A stretch of 64,000 nt of DNA from Hemileia vastatrix. Its lineage: Eukaryota > Basidiomycota > Pucciniomycetes > Pucciniales > Zaghouaniaceae. Where the stretch lies: NCBI GenBank assembly GCA_030280995.1, contig JASXTE010000001.1:30970606-31034605 (forward strand). The letters are read 5' to 3'. Under the pieces are notes generated by a model that was not told the origin of the DNA, searched no databases, and saw nothing but the letters and a program-made list of their open reading frames with translations. Position numbers and translations under genes: made by a program. Positions 12,001 through 21,600 of the stretch are shown piece by piece; within the stretch, counting starts at the first letter, position 1; each line of letters starts with the position of its first letter.

Positions 12001-13474
12001 GGGCGTATGGATGTCCTAATCTGTTGTGCCAGAGAGTTAGAGACTGACTTGAAGCTTTTGCATAAAGAGCTGAGGAATTAGGGGGAGACATGCCTTGTGG
12101 AACCACAGAAACTTCAAATAATGAATTGGAGATGACTCCTCCCATATAATTCTTTCCATTACGTGAAATAATGAAGTTTGATGTAGGATTAACTGGTGCA
12201 GGGATGAGAAGACAACCAGTTCTCCAAAGACGTCCCAGGGAGATGAGATTCCTTCCAAGATCAGGGACATAAAGAGCATCAGAAAAGAAAACTTTTCCTT
12301 CCATTCCTCCAGAAGCAGCAACAGTTCCTTTTCCAGTTGCATAGATTGATTTCCCAATACCAGCAAGTTGAATTCGAATGTTGACAGGTTGAAAGGTGAT
12401 GAAACTGTCTCTGTTGTTAAACATATGACAGCTGGCCCCAGAATCAATAATTGGAGAAAGGTTTGAGGAATGAGAAGCCATGGAAGCAGAAGCGTTGATA
12501 ATGCAGTCAGAATTTGATTTTTCAGACAAGCAGGCAACAGCTGTAAAAAGAAATTCTTCATCAGAAGGGAAGACAAAAGCACAATTGGCCGTGACATCAG
12601 GTTGTTCTTCCTGAGGAGGGGGAACAGGAGTTGCTTTGTTGGAATTGTCCTTTGATGGGGCAGCTGAGTTGGCTTGGTTCTTCTTGGGACGCAATTCAGG
12701 ATGTTGAACAAAGCAATGATTGTCATCATGTCCAACATTTTGACCATGAACAGAACATGAGAGTTTGCTGCGTGCCTTGGATTTGGATGATTTTGATGAT
12801 TTGGCTGAGGCAGAGTGAGCATTGACATTTGACATAGCATTGTGAAATTCATCAACAACTTTGTCATCAGCAGCGTAATCCAGGAAAGAAGATAAAACAT
12901 CATCCAGATGCAGGTGATCAATTTCCTGTCTGTCTCTGGTGAGCAAACCACGCCAATGTTTGAAGGAAGGTGGAAGAGTGGCAAAAAAGAGATAAATAAG
13001 AATTTCCTGGGGAATGATGAGCCCAGAACGGATCATATGGAAGTTAATGCCTTTGAATGCATCAACATGAGTTTTGGGGTCTCCTCCTTCAGAAAGAGAA
13101 AGAGTAACCATAGAGAGAAAGTGAGAAATCCGTGATCCAACTTTATTGCTGGCGTGTCTTCTTGCAAGAACAGACCACATTTGAGCAGAGGTGTGGCAAG
13201 TGTTGACCAGCTTCTTGTTAACATCATCCAATCTGGTGATGATTTCATACCTGCACCTGGTGTCATTTTTGATCCATAAAGCAAGTTGAGCTTTGATTTC
13301 AGCGTCTGAAGGTGAACCATCATTGTGAGGAACAGGGGCAGGGACTTGTCCAGAAACAATGCCAAAAAGATCCAGAACTTCAAAGTGAAGACGCATAATG
13401 TGTTCCCAGGTGTCATAGGATTCGTCAGTAAGAGGGGTGACCATAACCTTACTTGAATCCTGATTGGAGGCCAT
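8990..13474 (-). CDS. copia Gag-Pol polyprotein, element C (1,494 aa, intact)
   Basis: Single ORF for all retrotransposon functions, with the same length and domain order as the D copy: Gag, Cys/His knuckle, DSG protease, HHCC and DD35E integrase, RT with MDVVAAF and HVDD motifs, and copia RNase H. The start codon is 158 nt after the 5' LTR. The last nine codons lie in the 3' LTR. No premature stop or frameshift. No separate gag stop codon is present, so any Gag excess over Pol must come from processing, splicing or another route not visible here. Confidence 0.96.
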   Translation of the reverse strand: MASNQDSSKVMVTPLTDESYDTWEHIMRLHFEVLDLFGIVSGQVPAPVPHNDGSPSDAEIKAQLALWIKNDTRCRYEIITRLDDVNKKLVNTCHTSAQMWSVLARRHASNKVGSRISHFLSMVTLSLSEGGDPKTHVDAFKGINFHMIRSGLIIPQEILIYLFFATLPPSFKHWRGLLTRDRQEIDHLHLDDVLSSFLDYAADDKVVDEFHNAMSNVNAHSASAKSSKSSKSKARSKLSCSVHGQNVGHDDNHCFVQHPELRPKKNQANSAAPSKDNSNKATPVPPPQEEQPDVTANCAFVFPSDEEFLFTAVACLSEKSNSDCIINASASMASHSSNLSPIIDSGASCHMFNNRDSFITFQPVNIRIQLAGIGKSIYATGKGTVAASGGMEGKVFFSDALYVPDLGRNLISLGRLWRTGCLLIPAPVNPTSNFIISRNGKNYMGGVISNSLFEVSVVPQGMSPPNSSALYAKASSQSLTLWHNRLGHPYAPYIQKLFNGMASDVSSSSLSDSEMHFCEPCVLGKQTHASFPGQLPVAKNPLEVIHTDLSGKIQPPSFDGSQYYLKFTDQATSYRHVYLLSSKAQVFKYFLEYKASVELQSGFKIKKLVCDGGGEYINSSLVNFLKQHGIALQVTAPYTPQQNPISERGNRITTEKSKTMMFHSNAPIHLWSEAVKTAVYLENRLPTKALQNKSTPFEAWNKSKPRVSHLRVFGCACYAFLDKHQRPGKFSANARKCVMLGYEVGTTNYRVWDLELKKIVIAKSVAFNENFFPFLDSRFKRPQWSQLMKQIPDQIHDSQPLPTPGLSFSPAQSPSESPTHDPSSGNISDSHSEDNSPSSSSSSDFHMSGTPSNSTPCPSPGHLTRLPHSNVPDEEGSSQSDPSYSSIEPDNPADPDYVPSSQSPSYSDNSSAETSTPEHLRQIYYDHYQHDSYSDSPDPLGLYAANAFAFSLEAPLLAHEIPEPQCYKQAIYSKYSAEWAEAVKHEHQALQRCNTWKIVPRPEKANVIGCRWVFRVKPNADGGVSKFKARCVAKGYSQILGIDFHETFAPTGRITSLRTILSLAAYFDWDVHQMDVVAAFLQGNLNETVYMEQPEGTLTAGNEGKVCQLLRPLYGIKQAPFCWNSRINDYLCKLNFSPLKCDQCVYVWRNKSQICIIYLHVDDMVITGNHFLWFKDKIKTEFEMDDLGPATWILGMRLTRNRTARTLSLSQDSYAEKVLSNWNMANCNPCLTPLSPNDYPVKATSEEIAEFNALKINYRSAIGALNYLSVATRPDLSFAVGALSQHLIEPGIKHWLAVKHTFRYLRATSSSSLTFGGKCPIPNHPSLCPLIYSDTDYAGDPDTRRSTGGYVAILNGGAISWSSKKQQVVTISSTEAEFRGIVDAGCEAIWLTKLLTSFNIPKSPSPLILADNASSISQCKDSLRYRQRSKHVDTQLCWITESINKNHFQLQHISTEHMVADLLTKSLGKVKLSYLLKLMGLVLRGGVEISASNT
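9018..9026 (-). other. polypurine tract, element C
   Basis: AAGGGGGGG on the element strand, immediately 5' of the 3' LTR. Confidence 0.85.
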
Positions 13475-13618
13475 GATTTGGTCGAGTCAACAGCAAAGAT
13501 TTGGAGAGAAAGAAGATGAGATGTGAAGAGGATGATCCAAAATCTGAGAGAAAAGGCTGTTTTATTGTCCAGTAAGCGGTTTTGTTGTAAGTATTCTTGA
13601 GAAAGGTGCTTTAGGCAA

Positions 13619-13632
13619 CTGGGCCCATAACC
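13619..13632 (-). other. primer-binding site, element C
   Basis: GGTTATGGGCCCAG on the element strand, abutting the 5' LTR with no spacer. Complementary to the anticodon arm of initiator tRNA-Met. Confidence 0.85.
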
Positions 13633-14548
13633 TGTAGAAGTTTTAGCACAGAGGAAAGCTAAACACAGGTCAATCAGCAACTGTGCACCTTACAACAACA
13701 AGTAACTACAACAAAGCGTGTGCTAAAACTGGACAAAAGACTCTATTCTCCCCACACAGTGCAAAGACTGTCAGATGCGGCCAAAAGGGAAAGCAGTGGA
13801 CAGGAAGAAGCAGTGGAAGGGATAAAGAGAATAGAGAGAAAGAGAAAGAAAAAGATTTGGATTTCATTGCAAAAACAAACATACCTAAACACAGGTCAAT
13901 CAGCAACTGTGCACCTTACAACAACAAGTAACTACAACAAAGCGTGTGCTAAAACTATAAGGGACACAAGTGTGAGCTGCTGTGGTTAGGACTAAAAGAA
14001 TCAGAGAAAAGATAACAGAAAAGAAAAGGAAAGAACCTGGACAAAAGACTCTATTCTCCCCACACAGTGCAAAGACTGTCAGATGCGGCCAAAAGGGAAA
14101 GCAGTGGACAGGAAGAAGCAGTGGAAGGGATAAAGAGAATAGAGAGAAAGAGAAAGAAAAAGATTTGGATGGGGAAAACGGAAATGGCAAAGAGAGGGCT
14201 CATTATATGACAAAGTCCACCATCCAAAACAATAGAAACTAACACGACGTCGACAAAACTACTAAACTACAATACAGAAAAAGAGACAGGTTCACATCCA
14301 AGGAAAAAGTTCCCAGCCGGGGAAAAGATTCACACTCCAGGTAAAGAAACACGTCCTCGAGGTCCAGAATCAATACATTGACTCCGGGTGGGAAAGAAAT
14401 GTTGTTCTTGATGCTGGAGCTCGTATCTTTGAAGTTCCTCGGCGGAAAAGGTCAGGAAAAGAGGATATGAGCAAGGAGAATGACTTGAGACGATGGTAAG
14501 AAGCTGGAGTAAGGAATGGGTCAGGTATTAGAGGCAGAAATTTCAACA
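13633..14548 (-). repeat. 5' LTR of element C (916 bp)
   Basis: Complete two-unit LTR ending at TSD GAACC (14549-14553). Confidence 0.95.
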
Positions 14549-14709
14549 GAACCATCATTGTGAGGAACAGGGGCAGGGACTTGTCCAGAAACAATGCCAA
14601 AAAGATCCAGAACTTCAAAGTGAAGACGCATAATGTGTTCCCAGGTGTCATAGGATTCGTCAGTAAGAGGGGTGACCATAACCTTACTTGAATCCTGATT
14701 GGAGGCCAT
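14549..14709 (-). pseudogene. copia polyprotein of element B, first 53 codons (cut off by C)
   Basis: The Gag start of element B, beginning at the ATG read leftward from 14709. It rejoins the piece ending at 8101 once C and one GAACC copy are removed. As it stands, the ORF reads into C's LTR and stops after about nine foreign codons. Confidence 0.9.
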
Positions 14710-14853
14710 GATTTGGTCGAGTCAACAGCAAAGATTTGGAGAGAAAGAAGATGAGATGTGAAGAGGATGATCCAAAATCTGAGAGAAAAGGCTGTTTTAT
14801 TGTCCAGTAAGCGGTTTTGTTGTAAGTATTCTTGAGAAAGGTGCTTTAGGCAA

Positions 14854-14867
14854 CTGGGCCCATAACC
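14854..14867 (-). other. primer-binding site, element B
   Basis: Same 14-nt initiator-tRNA-Met complement as in C, directly before the 5' LTR of B. Confidence 0.85.
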
Positions 14868-15783
14868 TGTAGAAGTTTTAGCACAGAGGAAAGCTAAACA
14901 CAGGTCAATCAGCAACTGTGCACCTTACAACAACAAGTAACTACAACAAAGCGTGTGCTAAAACTGGACAAAAGACTCTATTCTCCCCACACAGTGCAAA
15001 GACTGTCAGATGCGGCCAAAAGGGAAAGCAGTGGACAGGAAGAAGCAGTGGAAGGGATAAAGAGAATAGAGAGAAAGAGAAAGAAAAAGATTTGGATTTC
15101 ATTGCAAAAACAAACATACCTAAACACAGGTCAATCAGCAACTGTGCACCTTACAACAACAAGTAACTACAACAAAGCGTGTGCTAAAACTATAAGGGAC
15201 ACAAGTGTGAGCTGCTGTGGTTAGGACTAAAAGAATCAGAGAAAAGATAACAGAAAAGAAAAGGAAAGAACCTGGACAAAAGACTCTATTCTCCCCACAC
15301 AGTGCAAAGACTGTCAGATGCGGCCAAAAGGGAAAGCAGTGGACAGGAAGAAGCAGTGGAAGGGATAAAGAGAATAGAGAGAAAGAGAAAGAAAAAGATT
15401 TGGATGGGGAAAACGGAAATGGCAAAGAGAGGGCTCATTATATGACAAAGTCCACCATCCAAAACAATAGAAACTAACACGACGTCGACAAAACTACTAA
15501 ACTACAATACAGAAAAAGAGACAGGTTCACATCCAAGGAAAAAGTTCCCAGCCGGGGAAAAGATTCACACTCCAGGTAAAGAAACACGTCCTCGAGGTCC
15601 AGAATCAATACATTGACTCCGGGTGGGAAAGAAATGTTGTTCTTGATGCTGGAGCTCGTATCTTTGAAGTTCCTCGGCGGAAAAGGTCAGGAAAAGAGGA
15701 TATGAGCAAGGAGAATGACTTGAGACGATGGTAAGAAGCTGGAGTAAGGAATGGGTCAGGTATTAGAGGCAGAAATTTCAACA
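14868..15783 (-). repeat. 5' LTR of element B (916 bp)
   Basis: Complete two-unit LTR. TSD TGCAC follows at 15784-15788 and matches 2880-2884. Confidence 0.95.
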
Positions 15784-16947
15784 TGCACCCACTGGACGGA
15801 TCACTTCTCTCAGGACCATTCTTTCTTTAGCAGCTTATTTTGACTGGGATGTTCATCAAATGGATGTAGTGGCAGCTTTTCTCCAGGGAAACTTAAATGA
15901 AACTGTTTATATGGAACAGCCTGAAGGAACACTAACTGCTGGAAATGAAGGTAAAGTTTGCCAATTGTTGCGTCCTCTTTATGGCATCAAACAAGCTCCC
16001 TTTTGCTGGAATTCACGTATAAATGACTACTTGTGCAAGCTCAACTTCTCCCACCTTAAGTGTGATCAGTGTGTGTATGTTTGGAGAAACAAATCACAAA
16101 TCTGTATCATTTATCTTCATGTTGATGATATGGTCATTACTGGTAATCATTTTCTTTGGTTCAAAGACAAAATCAAAACTGAATTTGAGATGGATGATCT
16201 TGGTCCTGCCACTTGGATTTTGGGAATGCGTCTCACCAGGAACAGAACAGCACGTACTCTTTCTTTATCACAAGATTCTTATGCTGAAAAAGTTTTGTCC
16301 AACTGGAATATGGCCAACTGCAATCCCTGTCTTACTCCCTTATCCCCAAATGATTATCCTGTCAAAGCAACCAGTGAAGAAATTGCTGAATTCAATGCTC
16401 TGAAAATCAATTACCGCTCTGCTATTGGTGCACTCAACTATTTGTCAGTTGCAACAAGACCTGATCTCTCTTTTGCAGTTGGTGCATTATCTCAACATCT
16501 CATTGAACCAGGTATCAAACACTGGCTTGCTGTCAAACACACTTTCAGATATCTGCGTGCCACTTCATCATCATCTCTCACTTTTGGAGGAAAATGCCCA
16601 ATTCCAAATCATCCATCACTCTGTCCTCTTATTTACTCTGACACTGATTATGCTGGGGATCCTGATACCAGGCGCTCAACTGGAGGGTATGTTGCCATAC
16701 TCAATGGAGGAGCTATTTCCTGGAGTTCTAAAAAGCAGCAAGTTGTCACTATCTCTAGTACTGAGGCTGAGTTTAGAGGCATTGTGGATGCTGGATGTGA
16801 AGCAATTTGGCTGACTAAATTACTTACTTCCTTCAATATTCCTAAATCACCTTCACCTTTAATCCTTGCTGACAATGCCAGTTCCATTTCACAATGCAAG
16901 GATTCACTCAGATACCGTCAAAGATCAAAACATGTGGACACTCAACT
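15784..16947 (+). pseudogene. copia polyprotein fragment, older copy H, right piece (RT and RNase H)
   Basis: Continuation of H after element B, to about residue 1435. It contains the RT MDVVAAF motif, the HVDD catalytic pair and the RNase H D...TEAE residues. The reading is open but ends abruptly at 16947, in the His/Asp region near the C-terminus, where it is fused to a truncated minus-strand LTR. The last about 59 codons and H's own 3' LTR are missing. It differs from the young copies at scattered bases (CTCCCACCTTAAG near 16048 against a run of C; CTGTCTTACTCCC near 16327). Confidence 0.9.
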
Positions 16948-17579
16948 AGGAAAGCTAAACACAGGTTAATCAGCAACTGTGCACCTTACAACAACAAGTA
17001 ACTACAACAAAGTGTGTGCTAAAACTGGACAAAAGACTCTATTCTCCCCACACAGTGCAAAGACTGTCAGATGCGGCCAAAAGGGAAAGCAGTGGAAGGG
17101 ATAAAGAGAATAGAGAGAAAGAGAAAGAAAAAGATTTGGATTTCATTGCAAAAACAAACATACCTAAACACAGGTTAATCAGCAACTGTGCACCTTACAA
17201 CAACAAGTAACTACAACAAAGCGTGTGCTAAAACTATAAGGGACACAAGTGTGAGTTGCTGTGGTTAGGACTAAGAGAATTAGAGAAAAGATAACAGAAA
17301 AGAAAAGGAAAGAACCTGGACAAAAGACTCTATTCTCCCCACACAGTGCAAAGACTGTCAGATGCGGCCAAAAGGGAAAGCAGTAGACAGGAAGAAGCAG
17401 TGGAAGGGACAAAGAGAATAGAGAAAAAGAGAAAGAAAAAGATTTGGATTTCATTGCAAAAACAAACATACCTAAACACAGGTCAATCAGCAACTGTGCA
17501 CCTTACAACAACAAGTAACTACAACAAAGCGTGTGCTAAAACTATAAGGGACACAAGTGTGAGCTGCTGTGGTTAGGAC
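16948..17579 (-). repeat. truncated three-unit variant LTR, left piece
   Basis: Minus-oriented LTR that lacks its outermost 19 nt at the H junction. It contains two of three copies of the 308-bp internal period. The first copy has a 17-bp deletion between short GCAGTGGA direct repeats. With the right piece (24027-24587) the LTR is 1,188 bp after removing the duplicated AGGAC. This equals 916 + 308 - 17 - 19, so the accounting is exact. Older diagnostic bases (GGTTAATC, GAGTTGCTG) occur in the first unit and modern ones in the last, so the LTR looks chimeric. Confidence 0.9.
17575..17579. other. TSD of element D, left (AGGAC)
   Basis: Matches AGGAC at 24027-24031. The target is the variant LTR. 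Confidence 0.95.
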
Positions 17580-17920
17580 TGTTGAAATTTCTGCCTCTAA
17601 TACCTGACCCATTCCTTACTCCAGCTTCTTACCATCGTCTCAAGTCATTCTCCTTGCTCATATCCTCTTTTCCTGACCTTTTCCGCCGAGGAACTTCAAA
17701 GATACGAGCTCCAGCATCAAGAACAACATTTCTTTCCCACCCGGAGTCAATGTATTGATTCTGGACCTCGAGGACGTGTTTCTTTACCTGGAGTGTGAAT
17801 CTTTTCCCCGGCTGGGAACTTTTTCCTTGGATGTGAACCTGTCTCTTTTTCTGTATTGTAGTTTAGTAGTTTTGTCGACGTCGTGTTAGTTTCTATTGTT
17901 TTGGATGGTGGACTTTGTCA

Positions 17921-17927
17921 TATAATG
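17921..17927 (+). promoter_or_regulatory. possible TATA box in LTR
   Basis: TATAATG about 340 nt into the LTR. A strong pyrimidine tract (CTTTTTCTTTCTC-like) follows about 35-80 nt downstream, as is common near fungal transcription starts. The same positions recur in every full LTR. The start site is inferred only. Confidence 0.35.
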
Positions 17928-17958
17928 AGCCCTCTCTTTGCCATTTCCGTTTTCCCCA

Positions 17959-18091
17959 TCCAAATCTTTTTCTTTCTCTTTCTCTCTATTCTCTTTATCC
18001 CTTCCACTGCTTCTTCCTGTCCACTGCTTTCCCTTTTGGCCGCATCTGACAGTCTTTGCACTGTGTGGGGAGAATAGAGTCTTTTGTCCAG
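17959..18091 (+). repeat. LTR internal repeat block R2, copy 1
   Basis: A 133-bp CT-rich block repeated 308 bp downstream at 18267-18399. It varies in copy number among LTRs of this window: one in 33049-33656, two in most, three in 16948-24587. Confidence 0.9.
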
Positions 18092-18266
18092 GTTCTTTCC
18101 TTTTCTTTTCTGTTATCTTTTCTCTGATTCTTTTAGTCCTAACCACAGCAGCTCACACTTGTGTCCCTTATAGTTTTAGCACACGCTTTGTTGTAGTTAC
18201 TTGTTGTTGTAAGGTGCACAGTTGCTGATTGACCTGTGTTTAGGTATGTTTGTTTTTGCAATGAAA

Positions 18267-18399
18267 TCCAAATCTTTTTCTTTCTCTTTCTCTCTATTCT
18301 CTTTATCCCTTCCACTGCTTCTTCCTGTCCACTGCTTTCCCTTTTGGCCGCATCTGACAGTCTTTGCACTGTGTGGGGAGAATAGAGTCTTTTGTCCAG
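18267..18399 (+). repeat. LTR internal repeat block R2, copy 2
   Basis: Second copy of the block at 17959-18091. Here it runs straight into the 72-bp block at 18398-18469 with a 2-nt overlap, without the 82-bp spacer. Confidence 0.9.
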
Positions 18400-18495
18400 T
18401 TTTAGCACACGCTTTGTTGTAGTTACTTGTTGTTGTAAGGTGCACAGTTGCTGATTGACCTGTGTTTAGCTTTCCTCTGTGCTAAAACTTCTACA

Positions 18496-18509
18496 GGTTA
18501 TGGGCCCAG
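18496..18509 (+). other. primer-binding site, element D
   Basis: GGTTATGGGCCCAG, directly after the CA end of the LTR. It is complementary to the CTGGGCCCATAACC segment of initiator tRNA-Met, which covers the CAU anticodon and its stem. This implies priming by an internal, cleaved tRNA fragment rather than the tRNA 3' end. Confidence 0.88.
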
Positions 18510-18653
18510 TTGCCTAAAGCACCTTTCTCAAGAATACTTACAACAAAACCGCTTACTGGACAATAAAACAGCCTTTTCTCTCAGATTTTGGATCATCCTC
18601 TTCACATCTCATCTTCTTTCTCTCCAAATCTTTGCTGTTGACTCGACCAAATC

Positions 18654-21600
18654 ATGGCCTCCAATCAGGATTCAAGTAAGGTTATGGTCACCCCTCTTAC
18701 TGACGAATCCTATGACACCTGGGAACACATTATGCGTCTTCACTTTGAAGTTCTGGATCTTTTTGGCATTGTTTCTGGACAAGTCCCTGCCCCTGTTCCT
18801 CACAATGATGGTTCACCTTCAGACGCTGAAATCAAAGCTCAACTTGCTTTATGGATCAAAAATGACACCAGGTGCAGGTATGAAATCATCACCAGATTGG
18901 ATGATGTTAACAAGAAGCTGGTCAACACTTGCCACACCTCTGCTCAAATGTGGTCTGTTCTTGCAAGAAGACACGCCAGCAATAAAGTTGGATCACGGAT
19001 TTCTCACTTTCTCTCTATGGTTACTCTTTCTCTTTCTGAAGGAGGAGACCCCAAAACTCATGTTGATGCATTCAAAGGCATTAACTTCCATATGATCCGT
19101 TCTGGGCTCATCATTCCCCAGGAAATTCTTATTTATCTCTTTTTTGCCACTCTTCCACCTTCCTTCAAACATTGGCGTGGTTTGCTCACCAGAGACAGAC
19201 AGGAAATTGATCACCTGCATCTGGATGATGTTTTATCTTCTTTCCTGGATTACGCTGCTGATGACAAAGTTGTTGATGAATTTCACAATGCTATGTCAAA
19301 TGTCAATGCTCACTCTGCCTCAGCCAAATCATCAAAATCATCCAAATCCAAGGCACGCAGCAAACTCTCATGTTCTGTTCATGGTCAAAATGTTGGACAT
19401 GATGACAATCATTGCTTTGTTCAACATCCTGAATTGCGTCCCAAGAAGAACCAAGCCAACTCAGCTGCCCCATCAAAGGACAATTCCAACAAAGCAACTC
19501 CTGTTCCCCCTCCTCAGGAAGAACAACCTGATGTCACGGCCAATTGTGCTTTTGTCTTCCCTTCTGATGAAGAATTTCTTTTTACAGCTGTTGCCTGCTT
19601 GTCTGAAAAATCAAATTCTGACTGCATTATCAACGCTTCTGCTTCCATGGCTTCTCATTCCTCAAACCTTTCTCCAATTATTGATTCTGGGGCCAGCTGT
19701 CATATGTTTAACAACAGAGACAGTTTCATCACCTTTCAACCTGTCAACATTCGAATTCAACTTGCTGGTATTGGGAAATCAATCTATGCAACTGGAAAAG
19801 GAACTGTTGCTGCTTCTGGAGGAATGGAAGGAAAAGTTTTCTTTTCTGATGCTCTTTATGTCCCTGATCTTGGAAGGAATCTCATCTCCCTGGGACGTCT
19901 TTGGAGAACTGGTTGTCTTCTCATCCCTGCACCAGTTAATCCTACATCAAACTTCATTATTTCACGTAATGGAAAGAATTATATGGGAGGAGTCATCTCC
20001 AATTCATTATTTGAAGTTTCTGTGGTTCCACAAGGCATGTCTCCCCCTAATTCCTCAGCTCTTTATGCAAAAGCTTCAAGTCAGTCTCTAACTCTCTGGC
20101 ACAACAGATTAGGACATCCATACGCCCCATATATTCAAAAACTTTTTAATGGAATGGCATCTGATGTATCTAGTTCTAGTTTGTCTGATTCTGAAATGCA
20201 TTTTTGTGAACCGTGTGTGTTGGGTAAACAAACCCATGCTTCCTTTCCTGGCCAGTTGCCTGTTGCCAAAAATCCTCTTGAAGTTATCCACACGGATTTA
20301 TCTGGGAAAATTCAACCTCCTTCTTTTGATGGTTCTCAGTATTACCTTAAGTTCACTGATCAGGCCACTTCATACCGTCATGTTTACCTTCTTTCCTCAA
20401 AAGCCCAAGTATTCAAATATTTCTTGGAATACAAGGCATCTGTAGAGCTGCAATCTGGCTTCAAAATCAAAAAGCTTGTTTGTGACGGTGGTGGTGAGTA
20501 TATCAACTCTAGTCTGGTCAACTTTCTTAAACAACATGGCATTGCTCTTCAAGTTACGGCTCCTTACACTCCCCAACAAAATCCAATTTCTGAGAGAGGA
20601 AACCGTATTACCACTGAAAAATCCAAAACCATGATGTTTCATTCTAATGCACCAATTCACCTATGGTCTGAAGCAGTTAAAACAGCAGTATATCTTGAAA
20701 ACAGATTACCAACCAAAGCTCTTCAAAACAAATCAACTCCTTTTGAAGCCTGGAATAAATCCAAACCCAGAGTCTCACACCTCAGAGTTTTTGGTTGTGC
20801 TTGCTATGCTTTTCTTGATAAACATCAACGTCCTGGAAAGTTTTCAGCTAATGCCAGAAAGTGTGTCATGCTTGGATATGAAGTTGGAACAACAAATTAT
20901 CGTGTTTGGGATCTTGAGCTTAAAAAGATTGTTATTGCCAAATCTGTGGCCTTCAATGAAAATTTCTTCCCCTTTCTTGACTCCAGATTTAAGCGCCCTC
21001 AATGGTCACAACTGATGAAGCAAATTCCAGATCAAATTCATGACAGTCAACCACTTCCAACACCTGGACTTTCCTTTTCTCCAGCTCAATCTCCTTCTGA
21101 GTCTCCAACTCATGATCCATCCTCAGGAAACATTTCTGATTCACATTCTGAAGATAATTCTCCTTCTTCTTCTTCTTCCTCTGATTTTCACATGTCCGGC
21201 ACACCTTCTAATTCAACTCCTTGTCCTTCACCTGGCCACTTAACAAGATTACCTCATTCCAATGTCCCAGATGAAGAAGGTTCCAGTCAATCTGATCCAT
21301 CATATTCATCAATTGAGCCAGACAATCCAGCAGATCCTGATTATGTTCCCTCATCACAATCCCCCAGTTATTCTGACAACTCTTCAGCTGAAACATCCAC
21401 TCCTGAACATTTACGTCAGATTTATTATGATCATTATCAACATGATTCCTACTCTGATTCTCCTGACCCTCTTGGGTTATATGCAGCAAATGCCTTTGCT
21501 TTCTCTCTAGAAGCTCCCTTGCTAGCTCATGAAATTCCTGAACCCCAGTGTTATAAGCAAGCAATCTATTCCAAATATTCAGCAGAATGGGCAGAGGCTG

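Larger units (their letters stand above)
8102..14548 (-). mobile_element. copia element C, complete, 6,447 bp
   Basis: Intact minus-strand copy with two 916-bp LTRs, TSD GAACC on both sides, primer site, polypurine tract and an open 1,494-codon ORF. It is nested in the gag of element B, in the same orientation. All cis elements and coding capacity for transposition appear present, so it is potentially autonomous. I noticed no difference between its two LTRs by eye, which points to very recent insertion. Confidence 0.97.
2885..15783 (-). mobile_element. copia element B, full length, split by element C
   Basis: Minus-strand copy bounded by 916-bp LTRs and TSD TGCAC. Removing nested element C (8102-14548) and one 5-bp TSD leaves exactly 6,447 bp, the family length. 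B sits in the RT region of H, and C sits in B's gag. The order of insertion is therefore H, then B, then C. Confidence 0.96.
17580..18495 (+). repeat. 5' LTR of element D (916 bp)
   Basis: Starts TGTTGAAATTTC and ends CTTCTACA. The termini are an imperfect inverted repeat. It holds two interleaved direct-repeat pairs: a 133-bp pyrimidine-rich block (17959-18091 and 18267-18399, spacing 308) and a 72-bp block (18172-18243 and 18398-18469, spacing 226). An 82-bp spacer is present between the blocks only in the first set. Confidence 0.97.
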
